Translations under genes and position numbers: made by a program | DNA from: Kistimonas sp964291485 | GTDB lineage: Bacteria > Pseudomonadota > Gammaproteobacteria > Pseudomonadales > Endozoicomonadaceae | Reading direction: 5' to 3' | Length of the DNA: 64,000 nt | Assembly (NCBI GenBank): GCA_964291485.2 | Contig: OZ220224.1 | Span: forward strand, 930,001 to 994,000 | Shown here: piece after piece, positions 41,686 to 50,915 of the stretch | Layout of the letters: every line of letters starts with the position of its first letter | Position numbering within the stretch: the first letter of the stretch is position 1 | Notes under the pieces: model-generated | Databases searched by the model: none | Told to the model about the DNA's origin: nothing | Seen by the model: only the letters and a program-made list of their open reading frames with translations

Positions 41686-44067
41686 ATGGCGCAGGGTGTT
41701 AGCGGACGTGCAGATGGAAATGCGACTTTGAGGGCGGCGGCGGGGGGCGCTAGACCAAAGACTAGTAGTGGGTCAAGACAAACCAAAAAAGGCAAGTCTA
41801 TTGTATCGATACCTAAGCAGAAGAAAGCAAACAGAAGTGTGGTTGGGCAACTTATGTTCTCGAAGGTTAAACAAGCTCAAGCCAAGCCATGTCTAGGGGA
41901 AGTTTTATCAGAAAAAGAAAAAGAAAGAATTAAAGAGGAGGCTGTTAGAAGAGAGAAGGAGTTAAAGCTGGAAGACGCAATGATAGGGGTGCTGAAAGAA
42001 AAGCAAATACTGGTTAAGCCAAGTCCGAATTGCTCGCCTCAATTGTCACTTTATTATTCTGTTGCTGATCAATTGTCTGATTGTGATATGGCGCAGCTGG
42101 TTTGTGAAGTAAAAACGTACTGGGATGGAAATAAAGATATAAAGAGTTTTCAGGAAAAGGAATATTATAATCAGATTTCATCCTACATGGATGATGTTTG
42201 TGCTGGTGATTTTAACAAAAGATTTCCGTCCGAACACCTACAGTTTTTATCTGACGCCTGTTATCTTACTATTGATTTTTACAGCATCAGCAACGCAGAT
42301 GCTGTTATTTATAAGCCTGATATGCTGCCAGAAGCGGAGGCTGTGCCAGAAAAAGTAATATTGTTCCTTGGTGCCAAGGAGACTTGGCGATGTTGTAGAG
42401 AAAAAACTGATAAATCAGTAGAGTATGTACATCATAAAATTCAGCTTGGTAAGCTTCTAAACGAGTTAGAGGATTTGGATTCTGACGGGAAAGAGGAGGC
42501 TGGTCAGAAAATATTGACACGCTATATTGCTGTTGCTTGTAATAAAGCCTTGGAAAAAGGTTTTTTTGATAATCTTGATAGGCAGGAAATAATAAACTTA
42601 CTTCAATTGTTTCGTGATAAACTTGATGAGGGCTTAAGAGAGGGTCAAAAAGAGCGGCGTACGAAAGGTACATACAGTATAGATCTTTATGTGATAAGGA
42701 TTCCTCGTGTTTTGAATAGTTTTATGGATGGATTTTATGATGAGCCTGATCGGGATATCTCAAATCATGTGATTGCTGCTGTCACATCATCTGTAAAATA
42801 TTTAAACAGTTTGGGAGGTAAGCAGTTTTCCTGTTCGAGTAAGATTGCTGGTTTTTTAGGTTGTGCAGATATTTTGAGTGTTCGTGATTTACTTGTTGCT
42901 TTGTTGGATTTTTCTGTTGCGGTAATTGATGATAAAACTATATTCGATAGTGTGAAGGCGGTTGTCAGTAAAGTACATATTTTTTTAATCGGAAAGATAT
43001 CGCAGCGGGAAGTGTATGGAAGAGATGAAAATTTTGAATGTCTTCAGGAGTTGTGTGAAGCAGTTCTTTTATATACAGGGGAGAGACCTGATCTCTGTAA
43101 ATTATTTGGTGATGATAACGTTAAAGCTTCTTATAAAAGTATAGCCAAGAAGATCAAGAAGTTAAAGAGAGAAAGTAGTCGTGCATCGGCAGTTTTTGAT
43201 GATAGTGAGAAGGGGCTCCGCCAAGGAGAGGTTGAGTATAACAGAGGGGAGTCTCAGGGGCAGGATGGGGTAGAAAACAGGATTCGCGAAAGTCTGGCTG
43301 CATTTCTGTATCCAATGTTTCAGGATGCGAAGGAAAAGAATTTTGATTATGAGGAAGTTGATGATGGTTTGGAACTGTTTACAGTAGCGGATAGGAATAA
43401 AAGGCATGAAGAGAATAAACGTAGTTTTTTTGCCTTGGTAACTATTGTTAAAGTAACGTTGGCCAAGTACAAATTTTATACGTTGGTAGAAAGAATAGAA
43501 GCAGTTGGTGCTCAGTTTGTTGCTGCGAAGGAGGATTTTCAAACCGCAGTGGACAATCCTCGGGGGTATTGGGTGAAAACCTCAGCTGAACAGGTTGCTG
43601 TTCTTTGTAATAGATTGCTTGAATACTCAAGCAATCTTCATGATGTTAAAGGGAGAATATTGCCAAAATTAAATCAATCTATAAATGAAATGGAAGTTTA
43701 CAGAGCGTGGCTTGAAGCGAAAGGAAAAATGTTTGGTCGGGGATTAACAGGTGACATCGATAGAATGAGGGGTATGGTTTGCAGGCTGAATGATATTGGC
43801 GATACGCTGAGGAAGTTAAATAGTTTAGCACAGGGAACCCTTACGGTTCGCCTGAAGTGGCTAAGAAATATAGCAGACCGGATGAGTGATGGCTCAAGTC
43901 AAAAAGGGGTTCATGGTATCAGAAGCGATAGGAAGATACTTAAAACAAAAGAGATTATGGTGAGATTGCAGACTAGTCTGTGTATTGTTGATAGTGATAG
44001 TCAGGAAGCTACCAAGCTGTTAGAGAAAGTAGATGCTATGAAGTCTAGGCGGAATAATGATTCTTGA
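41686..44067 (+). CDS. Large AT-rich orphan protein
   Basis: I do not recognise this protein of about 793 residues. It starts MAQGVSGRADGNATLR, then has a basic Ser/Lys region (RQTKKGKSIVSIPKQKKANR) that could serve as a nuclear or nucleic-acid targeting signal, and then a charged coiled coil (LSEKEKERIKEEAVRREKEL). The rest is predominantly helical, with no signal peptide and no membrane segment. The ATG at 41686 has GGAG six bases upstream and is preferred to 41539. Codon usage is markedly AT-rich between GC-richer core genes (gpmI and yibN), which suggests acquisition. The general look resembles the 905-residue orphan at 23860-26577. Confidence 0.68.
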   Translation: MAQGVSGRADGNATLRAAAGGARPKTSSGSRQTKKGKSIVSIPKQKKANRSVVGQLMFSKVKQAQAKPCLGEVLSEKEKERIKEEAVRREKELKLEDAMIGVLKEKQILVKPSPNCSPQLSLYYSVADQLSDCDMAQLVCEVKTYWDGNKDIKSFQEKEYYNQISSYMDDVCAGDFNKRFPSEHLQFLSDACYLTIDFYSISNADAVIYKPDMLPEAEAVPEKVILFLGAKETWRCCREKTDKSVEYVHHKIQLGKLLNELEDLDSDGKEEAGQKILTRYIAVACNKALEKGFFDNLDRQEIINLLQLFRDKLDEGLREGQKERRTKGTYSIDLYVIRIPRVLNSFMDGFYDEPDRDISNHVIAAVTSSVKYLNSLGGKQFSCSSKIAGFLGCADILSVRDLLVALLDFSVAVIDDKTIFDSVKAVVSKVHIFLIGKISQREVYGRDENFECLQELCEAVLLYTGERPDLCKLFGDDNVKASYKSIAKKIKKLKRESSRASAVFDDSEKGLRQGEVEYNRGESQGQDGVENRIRESLAAFLYPMFQDAKEKNFDYEEVDDGLELFTVADRNKRHEENKRSFFALVTIVKVTLAKYKFYTLVERIEAVGAQFVAAKEDFQTAVDNPRGYWVKTSAEQVAVLCNRLLEYSSNLHDVKGRILPKLNQSINEMEVYRAWLEAKGKMFGRGLTGDIDRMRGMVCRLNDIGDTLRKLNSLAQGTLTVRLKWLRNIADRMSDGSSQKGVHGIRSDRKILKTKEIMVRLQTSLCIVDSDSQEATKLLEKVDAMKSRRNNDS

Positions 44068-44419
44068 TATTAAAAGATATATCGCTGAGTCTTTTTTGTA
44101 CTCAATTCAAGAGAAAGAGCCGGTTATCTTTAGCTTTAGGTGCTCCTTGATTAGTTGGTTTTATTGTTGTTCGTTAATAAAATAATTTTTTGTCTGAAGT
44201 TTGATATATCAGTTTTTGCACTTCTAAATATTAAAAATGGAAAGTGGTATTTGTATCTTCGCAAGTTCCACTATCAATGGCTCAATCCTTAGCCGAAAGG
44301 TGCGATTTCTGGTTTTGACGAATTTCCGGCTTTTAACGCCAATAGAAATATTTTGATGTGAGCTGCTGAGTGTTGGCTATCTTTGTGTGATTGTCTACAT
44401 AGTTCGCGAGGAGTGGTGA
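44068..44419. other. Gene-free AT-rich stretch
   Basis: These 352 bases follow the orphan gene. No ORF of interest, hairpin with U-tract or repeat is visible. The 3' end carries the promoter and the GAGGAG ribosome binding site of the methyltransferase gene. Confidence 0.4.
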
Positions 44420-45151
44420 TTGAACTGCGTAATCAGTCCGGAGGATGATCAGGCTATTCGTTTTTTCAGGACGAGCCAGGCGCTTTATGCGCTGTTGGTC
44501 AGCAAGAACATGATGTTTCATCGGGATTTCATTGCGCGGTTGCAACCGCTTCTGGCGGGCAGGCTTGCACATCACCGTTGTCGGCTACTGGATCTAGGGT
44601 GTGGAGATGCATCAATGGCGCTTGAGCTTGTCAGGGGGCATGGGCTTGAGACTTATACAGGCGTTGACCTGTGTGAAGGCATGCTAAGCAGTGCGCAGGA
44701 GAATCTGAATACCGAGAAATGTGACGTTTCCTTGCAATGTATGGATTTGCTTCAAGGGCTGCAGCGATATGCAGATCGGGCAGACATCATTCTGGCCAGT
44801 TTTTCGGTGCATCACCTGTCTGATCGGGGTAAGCAGCGATTCCTTATACTGAGTCGTCAGCGTCTGGCTGAGAACGGGTGTCTGGTGCTGGTGGATCACT
44901 TTTTGAAGCCGGGCCAGGATCTGCAAGGGTTTGCCCATGAAGTGATGGCGCATTATTCCGGGTTTGAGGGTTTTACCCGGGATATGGCCGACCTGGTGCA
45001 GGAACATGTCTCCACATCAGACTTTCCTGTCACCATTCAACAATACCAGTCCTGGGGCAGGGATTCTGGCTGGAAAACGACAGTTGTTCACGATTGCGGG
45101 AATTGGGCGGCGTTGTTGCTGGAGCCTGTAGGAGAAGCACTGGCAGGGTAG
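44420..45151 (+). CDS. Class I SAM-dependent methyltransferase
   Basis: This 243-residue methyltransferase has motif I as RLLDLGCGDASMALELV, an acidic residue at YTGVDLCEGML, and DIILASFSVHHLSD and GCLVLVDHFLKPGQD later. This is the pattern of the Methyltransf_12/25 group acting on small molecules or cofactors. The likely start is TTG at 44420, six bases after GAGGAG. The substrate is unknown. The next gene, yibN, starts 100 bases downstream. Confidence 0.85.
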   Translation: MNCVISPEDDQAIRFFRTSQALYALLVSKNMMFHRDFIARLQPLLAGRLAHHRCRLLDLGCGDASMALELVRGHGLETYTGVDLCEGMLSSAQENLNTEKCDVSLQCMDLLQGLQRYADRADIILASFSVHHLSDRGKQRFLILSRQRLAENGCLVLVDHFLKPGQDLQGFAHEVMAHYSGFEGFTRDMADLVQEHVSTSDFPVTIQQYQSWGRDSGWKTTVVHDCGNWAALLLEPVGEALAG

Positions 45152-45250
45152 GTAACTCACCGAACAGGACAGGCCATCAGAGCAGATGAAAAACTTTCTC
45201 CAGCCTGTATACTTGCGGCTTTCTTGATGAGTACGTGAATAAAAGTTTCC

Positions 45251-45667
45251 ATGGAACAGTTCATTGAATTTGCCGTTAACCACCCGGTGCTGGTAGGCCT
45301 GTTTGTCGTCCTGCTGGTGCTGCTGACTATCACCGAGATGCGCAAGGGCGGTCAGACCATCACCACCCAGGAACTGACCCAGCTGATCAACCGGGATGAT
45401 GCCCTGGTGCTGGATGTCCGTGAAAAGAAAGATTTCAGCAAAGGGCATATTGTTGATTCCATCAACATTCCTGCCGCCAAGCTGAAAGAGCGTCTGTCTG
45501 AGCTGGATAAGTACAAGGAACGGCCGGTCGTGGTCGTCGACACCATGGGGCAGCATGCCGGTGCTGCAGGCAAGCAGCTGATGGATGCAGGCTTCACCAA
45601 TGTTAAGCGTCTCAAGGGCGGTCTGGGCACCTGGCAAGGTGAGAACCTGCCGCTGGTCAAGGCCTGA
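45251..45667 (+). CDS. yibN: YibN-like membrane-anchored rhodanese-domain protein
   Basis: This 138-residue protein has one N-terminal transmembrane helix (PVLVGLFVVLLVLLTI) and a rhodanese domain (ALVLDVREKKDFSKGHIVDS, INIPAAKL, and GGLGTWQGENLPLV at the end). The usual catalytic cysteine is absent: the loop reads VVVDTMGQHAG. This absence is also a feature of E. coli YibN as I recall it, so the domain is probably structural or regulatory. It is followed by grxC and secB, the same order as in E. coli. Confidence 0.88.
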   Translation: MEQFIEFAVNHPVLVGLFVVLLVLLTITEMRKGGQTITTQELTQLINRDDALVLDVREKKDFSKGHIVDSINIPAAKLKERLSELDKYKERPVVVVDTMGQHAGAAGKQLMDAGFTNVKRLKGGLGTWQGENLPLVKA

Positions 45668-45693
45668 TAACACGTTGGTCATATAAGAAAACC

Positions 45694-45954
45694 ATGCAAG
45701 ACGTCATCATATACAGTTCTGATTACTGTCCATTCTGTCAGCGTGCACTGGCGTTGCTGGACAGCAAAGGGGTGAGCTACCGGAAGGTCAGCGTGGATGG
45801 TCAGCCGGCAGCCAGGCAGGAAATGGCCGAACGGGCCGGGCGCACCTCGGTGCCGCAGATCTGGATCGGCGACACCCATGTCGGGGGTTGTGATGACCTG
45901 TACGCCCTCGAAGCCGCCGGCAAGCTGGATGACCTGCTGGCCGCCCAGCCGTAA
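45694..45954 (+). CDS. grxC: Glutaredoxin 3
   Basis: This 86-residue glutaredoxin has the dithiol active site SSDYCPFCQRA, the cis-proline loop TSVPQIWIGD and the glutathione-binding GGCDDLYALE. It reduces protein disulfides and ribonucleotide reductase using glutathione. It lies 26 bases after yibN and 78 bases before secB in one transcriptional direction. Confidence 0.96.
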   Translation: MQDVIIYSSDYCPFCQRALALLDSKGVSYRKVSVDGQPAARQEMAERAGRTSVPQIWIGDTHVGGCDDLYALEAAGKLDDLLAAQP

Positions 45955-46032
45955 TCAACGGGACGCGATGGCCTGCGCTGGCAGGCAAGCATCGTTTAAA
46001 CAGAGAACCGGTTTTACAAGAAGGAAACCATC

Positions 46033-46509
46033 ATGGCCGAGAATCAGCAAAGCCAGGAACAGCAGCCGCAATTTGCCCTGCAGCGCATTTACATCAAGGA
46101 CCTTTCCTTTGAGTCGCCCAAGGCTCCCAAAGTGTTCAAGTCCCAGTGGCAGCCGGAAGTGAAGCTGGATCTCAACACCACCAATACGGCGCTGGAAGAA
46201 GAAGGCCTGTACGAAGTGGTACTGTCACTGACCGTGACTGTGACCAATGGCGAAGAAACCGCCTTCATGGTGGAAGTAGAACAGGCCGGTATCTTCCTGA
46301 TCCGTAACCTGGATGCCGCGCAGCTGCACCACACACTGGGTGCCTTCTGCCCGAACGTTCTGTTCCCTTATGCCCGTGAAACCGTGGACAACATGGTCAA
46401 CCGTGGTAGCTTCCCGGCCCTGATGCTGGCGCCGGTGAACTTTGACGCGCTGTATGCCCAGGCCATGCAGCAAGCCCAGCAGGAAGCCGCGGCTGAGTCT
46501 GTTCAGTAA
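46033..46509 (+). CDS. secB: Protein-export chaperone SecB
   Basis: This 158-residue homotetrameric cytosolic chaperone keeps preproteins unfolded and delivers them to SecA. It shows the family core FALQRIYIKDLSFESPKAP, a QPEVKLDLNT strand and TLGAFCPNVLFPYARETVDN near the SecA-binding surface. The acidic Gln/Ala tail is usual. AAGGAAACC lies just before the ATG. Confidence 0.97.
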   Translation: MAENQQSQEQQPQFALQRIYIKDLSFESPKAPKVFKSQWQPEVKLDLNTTNTALEEEGLYEVVLSLTVTVTNGEETAFMVEVEQAGIFLIRNLDAAQLHHTLGAFCPNVLFPYARETVDNMVNRGSFPALMLAPVNFDALYAQAMQQAQQEAAAESVQ

Positions 46510-46517
46510 TACCCTCT

Positions 46518-46550
46518 AACACAGGCGGTATTGATACCGCTTGTGTTTTC
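46518..46550. terminator. Terminator between convergent secB and trmL
   Basis: AACACAGGCGGTAT and ATACCGCTTGTGTT pair with one G-U, separated by a two-base loop, and are followed by TTTTCC on the plus strand. The hairpin begins eight bases after the secB stop. It probably ends the yibN-grxC-secB transcript and may also act on trmL from the other side. Confidence 0.85.
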
Positions 46551-46568
46551 CGTCCGATATTTTCCCGT

Positions 46569-47033
46569 TTATATCCCGCCTTTAAATCCCAGTTGACGCC
46601 AGGATTCGTACAGTACGACCGCAACGGTATTGGACAGATTCATACTCCGGCTGTCGGCCTGCATCGGTAAACGTAGCACCTGCTCTTTGGGGAGTGATTC
46701 CCTGAGGTCGACCGGTAATCCCCGGGTTTCCGGGCCGAACATGAGTGCATCGCCTGGTTGGAATGCTGGTGCTGTATAGCAGGTGGTGCCCTTGGTGCTG
46801 AGGGCGTAGACCTTGCCGGGTTTTGCCGCTTCAAGAAAATCCTCATAGCTGTCGTGCAGTTGCAGGGCGGCAAACTCATGGTAATCCAGTCCCGCACGGC
46901 GCATCCGTTTGTCATCCAGTGCAAAACCCAGCGGGCGAATCAGGTGCAGATTGAAGCCAGTATTGGCGCATAGCCGGATAATGTTGCCGGTATTGGGCGG
47001 GATTTCAGGCTGGTAAAGGACAACATGGAGCAT
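46569..47033 (-). CDS. trmL: tRNA (cytidine(34)-2'-O)-methyltransferase
   Basis: TrmL methylates the wobble ribose of tRNA-Leu isoacceptors. The 154-residue protein is a minimal SPOUT enzyme. The N-terminus is VVLYQPEIPPNTGNIIRLCA, LMFGPETRGLP forms the SAM knot, and LPMQADSRSMNLSNTVAVVL is the C-terminal knot motif. The length is normal. It is convergent with secB and divergent from the surface-protein locus. Confidence 0.95.
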   Translation of the reverse strand: MLHVVLYQPEIPPNTGNIIRLCANTGFNLHLIRPLGFALDDKRMRRAGLDYHEFAALQLHDSYEDFLEAAKPGKVYALSTKGTTCYTAPAFQPGDALMFGPETRGLPVDLRESLPKEQVLRLPMQADSRSMNLSNTVAVVLYESWRQLGFKGGI

Positions 47034-47089
47034 ACGGAAAAACCATGGGTGGGTATTGGATTGGGCGATAGTGTAACGGCATCTGCGAA

Positions 47090-47150
47090 ACGGAAAAGCA
47101 GAAAGTCTTGTTAGACCGCAAAGATGCTGTTTCTGTTCTGCGTTTTCCGT
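47090..47150. repeat. Inverted repeat upstream of the surface-protein locus
   Basis: ACGGAAAA plus GCAGAA on the left pairs with TTCTGC plus GTTTTCCGT on the right, apart from a single-base bulge. An inner GTCT/AGAC hairpin sits between them. It lies in the divergent region between trmL and the first exported protein. It may be a regulatory site or a relic of a terminator. Confidence 0.4.
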
Positions 47151-47226
47151 GTCATTTGATTATGATGGCCCGCTAAAGAATCAGTATTGGACGTCATGCG
47201 TTGCGTTAGGGGGAGATGTGCAGGAG

Positions 47227-48126
47227 ATGCAGTTTGTTCGCCTGTTGCTATTTATTGTCTTGATAGTTTTATCCATACCTGTGCGGGCGATTGGTGACCT
47301 GGAAATCAGGGCTGGTACGACGTCGGAAACCGTTGACTGGCAGGTGGGTACCCGCACGATAACCGTTGAGTTTGATCTGTGTGTGATCTCCAGCGTCTGG
47401 TGGCTGTTTGAAGGCTGGAAGCCGGAACCGTTCTGGGCGTCACTGGAACCTGTAATGGGAACGCAGGGCCATGCACTGGGTGATAACGGTGAGATTCCCG
47501 TGACCTTCAGTTTTTTGAAGGGCAATACTGAAGTGCCTATTGAAGAAGGTCTTCCGTCTTCCCCTGTGGCAGGCAATAACAACTGTTCTTCAACATCGGG
47601 TTATACCCTGAAAGCGGTTATGCAGGTGACGGGGCAGGGACTTTACGGTAATACCTACGAAGGTTCATTCTGGCTACGCCTCGACTGGAGCCATGACAAT
47701 GACAGCCCAACGGCGATTTATACGCTGGCCGTCAATGTGCCGAATGTGGTTCAGATCTCTGACCTGGAAAACCTGACACTGACAGAGCAGGGGGATATCT
47801 GGCAGGCGGAAAATGACAATATTTGTGTCTATTCCTCATCACCCAATGGAAATTTTGGCAAGTATGCGGTGATGGCTGACTCAACCGATGGGTTTGCGCT
47901 GGAAGGACCGGGGAGGATAGTGCCCTACCAACTGTTTTGGCAGGATGCAGCAGGCAATAACTGGAAACCCTTGGGTCAGAATGATCCATTGACGCAGCAG
48001 AAAGGCAGTCTTCAGGTAGAGTGTACGGATGGTCGTCGTTCAGGGATCAGGGTGGAGGCCAACAAGATCACCATTACATCCGGTACATACTCGGATACTG
48101 TCGTACTGATGGTAACGCCAGAATAA
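47227..48126 (+). CDS. Exported two-domain pilin-like protein A
   Basis: This exported protein of about 299 residues has a signal peptide (LLLFIVLIVLSIPVRA). It has a variable N-terminal domain and a C-terminal domain that recurs in six proteins of this locus. That domain starts NVPNVVQISDLENLTLTEQ, contains a cysteine in NICVYSS, a second cysteine near the end, and finishes SGTYSDTVVLMVTP. The closing strand resembles spore coat protein U-type (SCPU) fimbrial subunit domains. The start is uncertain: ATG 47227 begins the signal peptide, and GTG 47218 has a better-spaced GGGGGAG. It is likely a minor pilin or tip adhesin of the nearby usher. Confidence 0.7.
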   Translation: MQFVRLLLFIVLIVLSIPVRAIGDLEIRAGTTSETVDWQVGTRTITVEFDLCVISSVWWLFEGWKPEPFWASLEPVMGTQGHALGDNGEIPVTFSFLKGNTEVPIEEGLPSSPVAGNNNCSSTSGYTLKAVMQVTGQGLYGNTYEGSFWLRLDWSHDNDSPTAIYTLAVNVPNVVQISDLENLTLTEQGDIWQAENDNICVYSSSPNGNFGKYAVMADSTDGFALEGPGRIVPYQLFWQDAAGNNWKPLGQNDPLTQQKGSLQVECTDGRRSGIRVEANKITITSGTYSDTVVLMVTPE

Positions 48127-48158
48127 TAGAAACTGTTTACCCTCGATCATCTGTTCTG

Positions 48159-49235
48159 TTAGTTAGGCATAACCGTCAGGGTCATTGTGTCGGTGTAAAG
48201 CCCGGCGGGTAACGCGCTGGCCTGGCTTTGGTTAACACGGATTTCCAGCGTCATGTTGGTGCTGCCGGAGGGGTTGTTGTTTGACGGTGGGCAATCACCT
48301 CGCCAGTGTCCTCTGGACCGAGTGTCGCCCTGTGTATAGCTGCGAGGTGGCCTGCCGGTGCGTGCGATAGACATCTCGTAAGTGATGGATTGGGATGCGC
48401 CGGCTAATTCAAAAGGATCACCGGGAGAAACGCGGGTACCCTCTGCCTGAATCTTGAATTTTCCATTGCCTGATCGATAAACACAGAACGTTTGAGCTGC
48501 CAGGTAATCCCCTCCGCTGACTGGACTGTCCTGTGTCAGCGTCATGTCACTCAGTCCACTGATCTGTAACAGGTCCGGTACGTTCAGATTGATGGTGACG
48601 TCGACGTCACGCTCATGGCCGGAGTCTCCGCTGCCGGTGTTGGAGGATTCTATGGCCTGGTCAATGCGAAAGGTCAGTGTACCGCTGTGTTGGCCGGATT
48701 GTGATAGCGTGCCATCGGCCAATAGTGCATCCAGATCGGCACTGATCAGTAGCTCAAAATTGACACAGTTTTCACAGTAGTCGGGTGAAAGGTTGGTCTG
48801 CCGACCTGCACCTCGGAAGGGGCAGTCTGTTGTACCGCTGTTGCAGGTGCGGTTATCGGGAAAGGTCAGGGTGGTGCCGGTCTGAAGCTGACGTGCCTTG
48901 ACGGTCAGGGGGATGCGGGACGAACCATTCGTCAGAGTTATGCTATCACTGCGCAGGGTAAAACGCGTGGCGCGGTTGCAGTAATAGTCGCCACAGGAAC
49001 GGATCTGGAACGGTATGGTTCCGGTTAGTTGTCCATTGCTCGGCCATGTTGCGGTATAGGTTGAAAGGTTATTTCGTTTGCTACTGTTTTCGCAGACCGA
49101 TAACGCCATGTCCCGGGTACGTGGTGAGGCTGCTGGCGAGGAATTAGGATCACAGACGACGGCAATGCCCTCGGTTGATAAGGTCAACAGCAGTAAAGCG
49201 AGTGCAAAGATGGCGGAAAAGAAGTTCACGGTCAT
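48159..49235 (-). CDS. Exported two-domain pilin-like protein B
   Basis: This 358-residue protein is the only member of the family on the minus strand. A signal peptide (FFSAIFALALLLLTLSTEGI) precedes a Cys-rich N-terminal domain (RSCGDYYCNRATRF, CNSGTTDCPF, YCENCVNFELL) that probably forms disulfides. The shared C-terminal domain runs from NVPDLLQISGLSDMTLTQD to PAGLYTDTMTLTVMP, with the conserved pair of cysteines (FCVYRSGNGKF and GDCPP). It is convergent with protein A, separated by 32 bases. It is presumed to be a substrate of the same usher. Confidence 0.7.
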   Translation of the reverse strand: MTVNFFSAIFALALLLLTLSTEGIAVVCDPNSSPAASPRTRDMALSVCENSSKRNNLSTYTATWPSNGQLTGTIPFQIRSCGDYYCNRATRFTLRSDSITLTNGSSRIPLTVKARQLQTGTTLTFPDNRTCNSGTTDCPFRGAGRQTNLSPDYCENCVNFELLISADLDALLADGTLSQSGQHSGTLTFRIDQAIESSNTGSGDSGHERDVDVTINLNVPDLLQISGLSDMTLTQDSPVSGGDYLAAQTFCVYRSGNGKFKIQAEGTRVSPGDPFELAGASQSITYEMSIARTGRPPRSYTQGDTRSRGHWRGDCPPSNNNPSGSTNMTLEIRVNQSQASALPAGLYTDTMTLTVMPN

Positions 49236-49880
49236 TAGATTCGTTTATGAGTACGACTCAAGACGCTTATTAGGGTGTAGCTCCAGTGTTGTCACTACTG
49301 ATATAGCTTTTTGAACCGTGTATTTTGTAGACGTGCCTGCACGTTACTGTGACTGTGGCATGAGTTCAATAGGATTGTCGGAAAAAGCGATTACTGTGCT
49401 ATCAGGTAAACCAGCTGCATGCAGGGTTCAGCAAAGCGTTCATTGAGATGCTCAGTTCTGTTCAGGTCTGAAAATCTGCCTTTTCTTGTTTTATAAATGT
49501 GTCAGTAAAGTTTTCTGATATATGTGAGAAAGCTTTCTCCTAAATCGTACTGATGTCCTATATCTGCGAGATTTGCGTCACTGCTTATCCACTTCCTGCG
49601 GGCATTGAGTTGTTAATCGCAATAAACGACGTTGTATATTCATTTTGTGATCCAGTTGACATTTTGTTGGCAAAAAACTGACACTGAGGGGCAGAGGTTG
49701 ACGTGTTTCTGCCTATTGGTGTTATTGGGTTTCAATGTGTCAATGGGCAAAAACGCAGTCAGATCAAGGCATTTGGGCTATAGGAAAGAGTGGGCTGATA
49801 ATCTAACGACAATGGCTCGATAAATGCATAACACAAATGTCACAGTGATTGTGAATAATAAATGACATCACGCAAATAAC
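49236..49880. other. Long divergent intergenic region
   Basis: These 645 bases separate divergent exported-protein genes B and C. No gene is convincing: the 63-codon frame at 49632-49823 lacks similarity and a clear ribosome binding site. The region contains a perfect 14-base palindrome GAGAAAGCTTTCTC at 49526-49539, a possible operator or activator site, and several AT-rich stretches suitable for promoters. Confidence 0.45.
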
Positions 49881-50915
49881 ATGATGAACAAGCAACAGAT
49901 TCCAGGAAGGAGCTGTTGCAGACGATGGGGGTCCGTTGCGTTGTTGCCGCTGTTTGGCATGCTGGCAGACTACGCCGCTGCAGCGCTTGATTGTGACAAT
50001 ATCGGCAACGGTAACCGGCATCGATGTACCGATATTGTTGGCCTTGAAAACCAGGAAATCCTGCTTCAGGACGAAGAGGTGGCAGGGGGCGGAACGGTGG
50101 TGTTTGGTGAACAGGAGTACTGCATTTTGTCGTATACCACGCCGTCACTGAACAGTAATCCGAATGCCTGGACTCGCCGCCGCTTTGATGTGCAGCTTGA
50201 TGGTGATGAGAGCAACGGCGGCTTCGTGCTGAGTAACGGGGGCAATACCCTGCCTGTCAGTTTCCAGTGGCGGGGAGGTGCGCCGATCAGTGGTGGTTCT
50301 GTCTGGGAAGAGCCGGGGCCGGGTAATCTAACCTCGGATCAGCAGGGCGCGTTCTCCTGTGCGGATCAGCCCTATTCACAGGCCTGGTTACGGTTTGAAG
50401 TGACGTCGGGTGATCTGCAGAGCGCGTCACCTGGTACGTATACTGGTACCTTTGATGTTGATATCGGGCGAGTAAACACGTTGTACCACGACAGTGTTGA
50501 TTTCACCGTGCGCCTTCCATCGCTGGTCAAAATCAGTGGTCTGGATGATATGCAGTTAACCCAGAGAAATACGAATGATGATGGTTACGCTCAGGAAGAG
50601 CCATTTTGCGTATTTGTCTCGGGAGGCGGGAGTTACCGAATTCGCGCCAGTGGCGGGCCGGGCACCATTGATCCGTTTAATCTGGTCAATGGAGGTAACT
50701 CAATCGACTACGGGGTCAGTTTATCCAGTGATGGGACAAACACCATTCCCGTAAGCCCAGGAGACTGGGTGGATGCAACAAACGGCAGTAGTAGTTTGAG
50801 TTGCAGCGGGGGTACGAATACCAAGGTCAGAATCGTCGTATTGGATGGTTGGATCGCTGGTAAAACTGCGGGGATATACAGTGGCACACTTTATCTAACG
50901 GTTGAACCGGGTTGA
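49881..50915 (+). CDS. Exported two-domain pilin-like protein C
   Basis: This 344-residue protein has a signal peptide (SVALLPLFGMLADYAAAA) and an N-terminal domain with its own cysteines. The shared C-terminal domain begins RLPSLVKISGLDDMQLTQRN, has its cysteine in PFCVFVSGGGSYRIRAS, a second one in SLSCSGGTN, and ends TAGIYSGTLYLTVEP. It lies upstream of the probable major pilin and usher genes. It is probably a fimbrial minor subunit or adhesin; there is no direct evidence beyond the shared domain and context. Confidence 0.7.
   Translation: MMNKQQIPGRSCCRRWGSVALLPLFGMLADYAAAALDCDNIGNGNRHRCTDIVGLENQEILLQDEEVAGGGTVVFGEQEYCILSYTTPSLNSNPNAWTRRRFDVQLDGDESNGGFVLSNGGNTLPVSFQWRGGAPISGGSVWEEPGPGNLTSDQQGAFSCADQPYSQAWLRFEVTSGDLQSASPGTYTGTFDVDIGRVNTLYHDSVDFTVRLPSLVKISGLDDMQLTQRNTNDDGYAQEEPFCVFVSGGGSYRIRASGGPGTIDPFNLVNGGNSIDYGVSLSSDGTNTIPVSPGDWVDATNGSSSLSCSGGTNTKVRIVVLDGWIAGKTAGIYSGTLYLTVEPG

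Noticed and set aside
45251..45667. Missing rhodanese cysteine as a sign of an inactivated gene
   Set aside because: The YibN family, as I recall the E. coli protein, also lacks it, and the gene order yibN-grxC-secB is conserved, so this is normal for the family.
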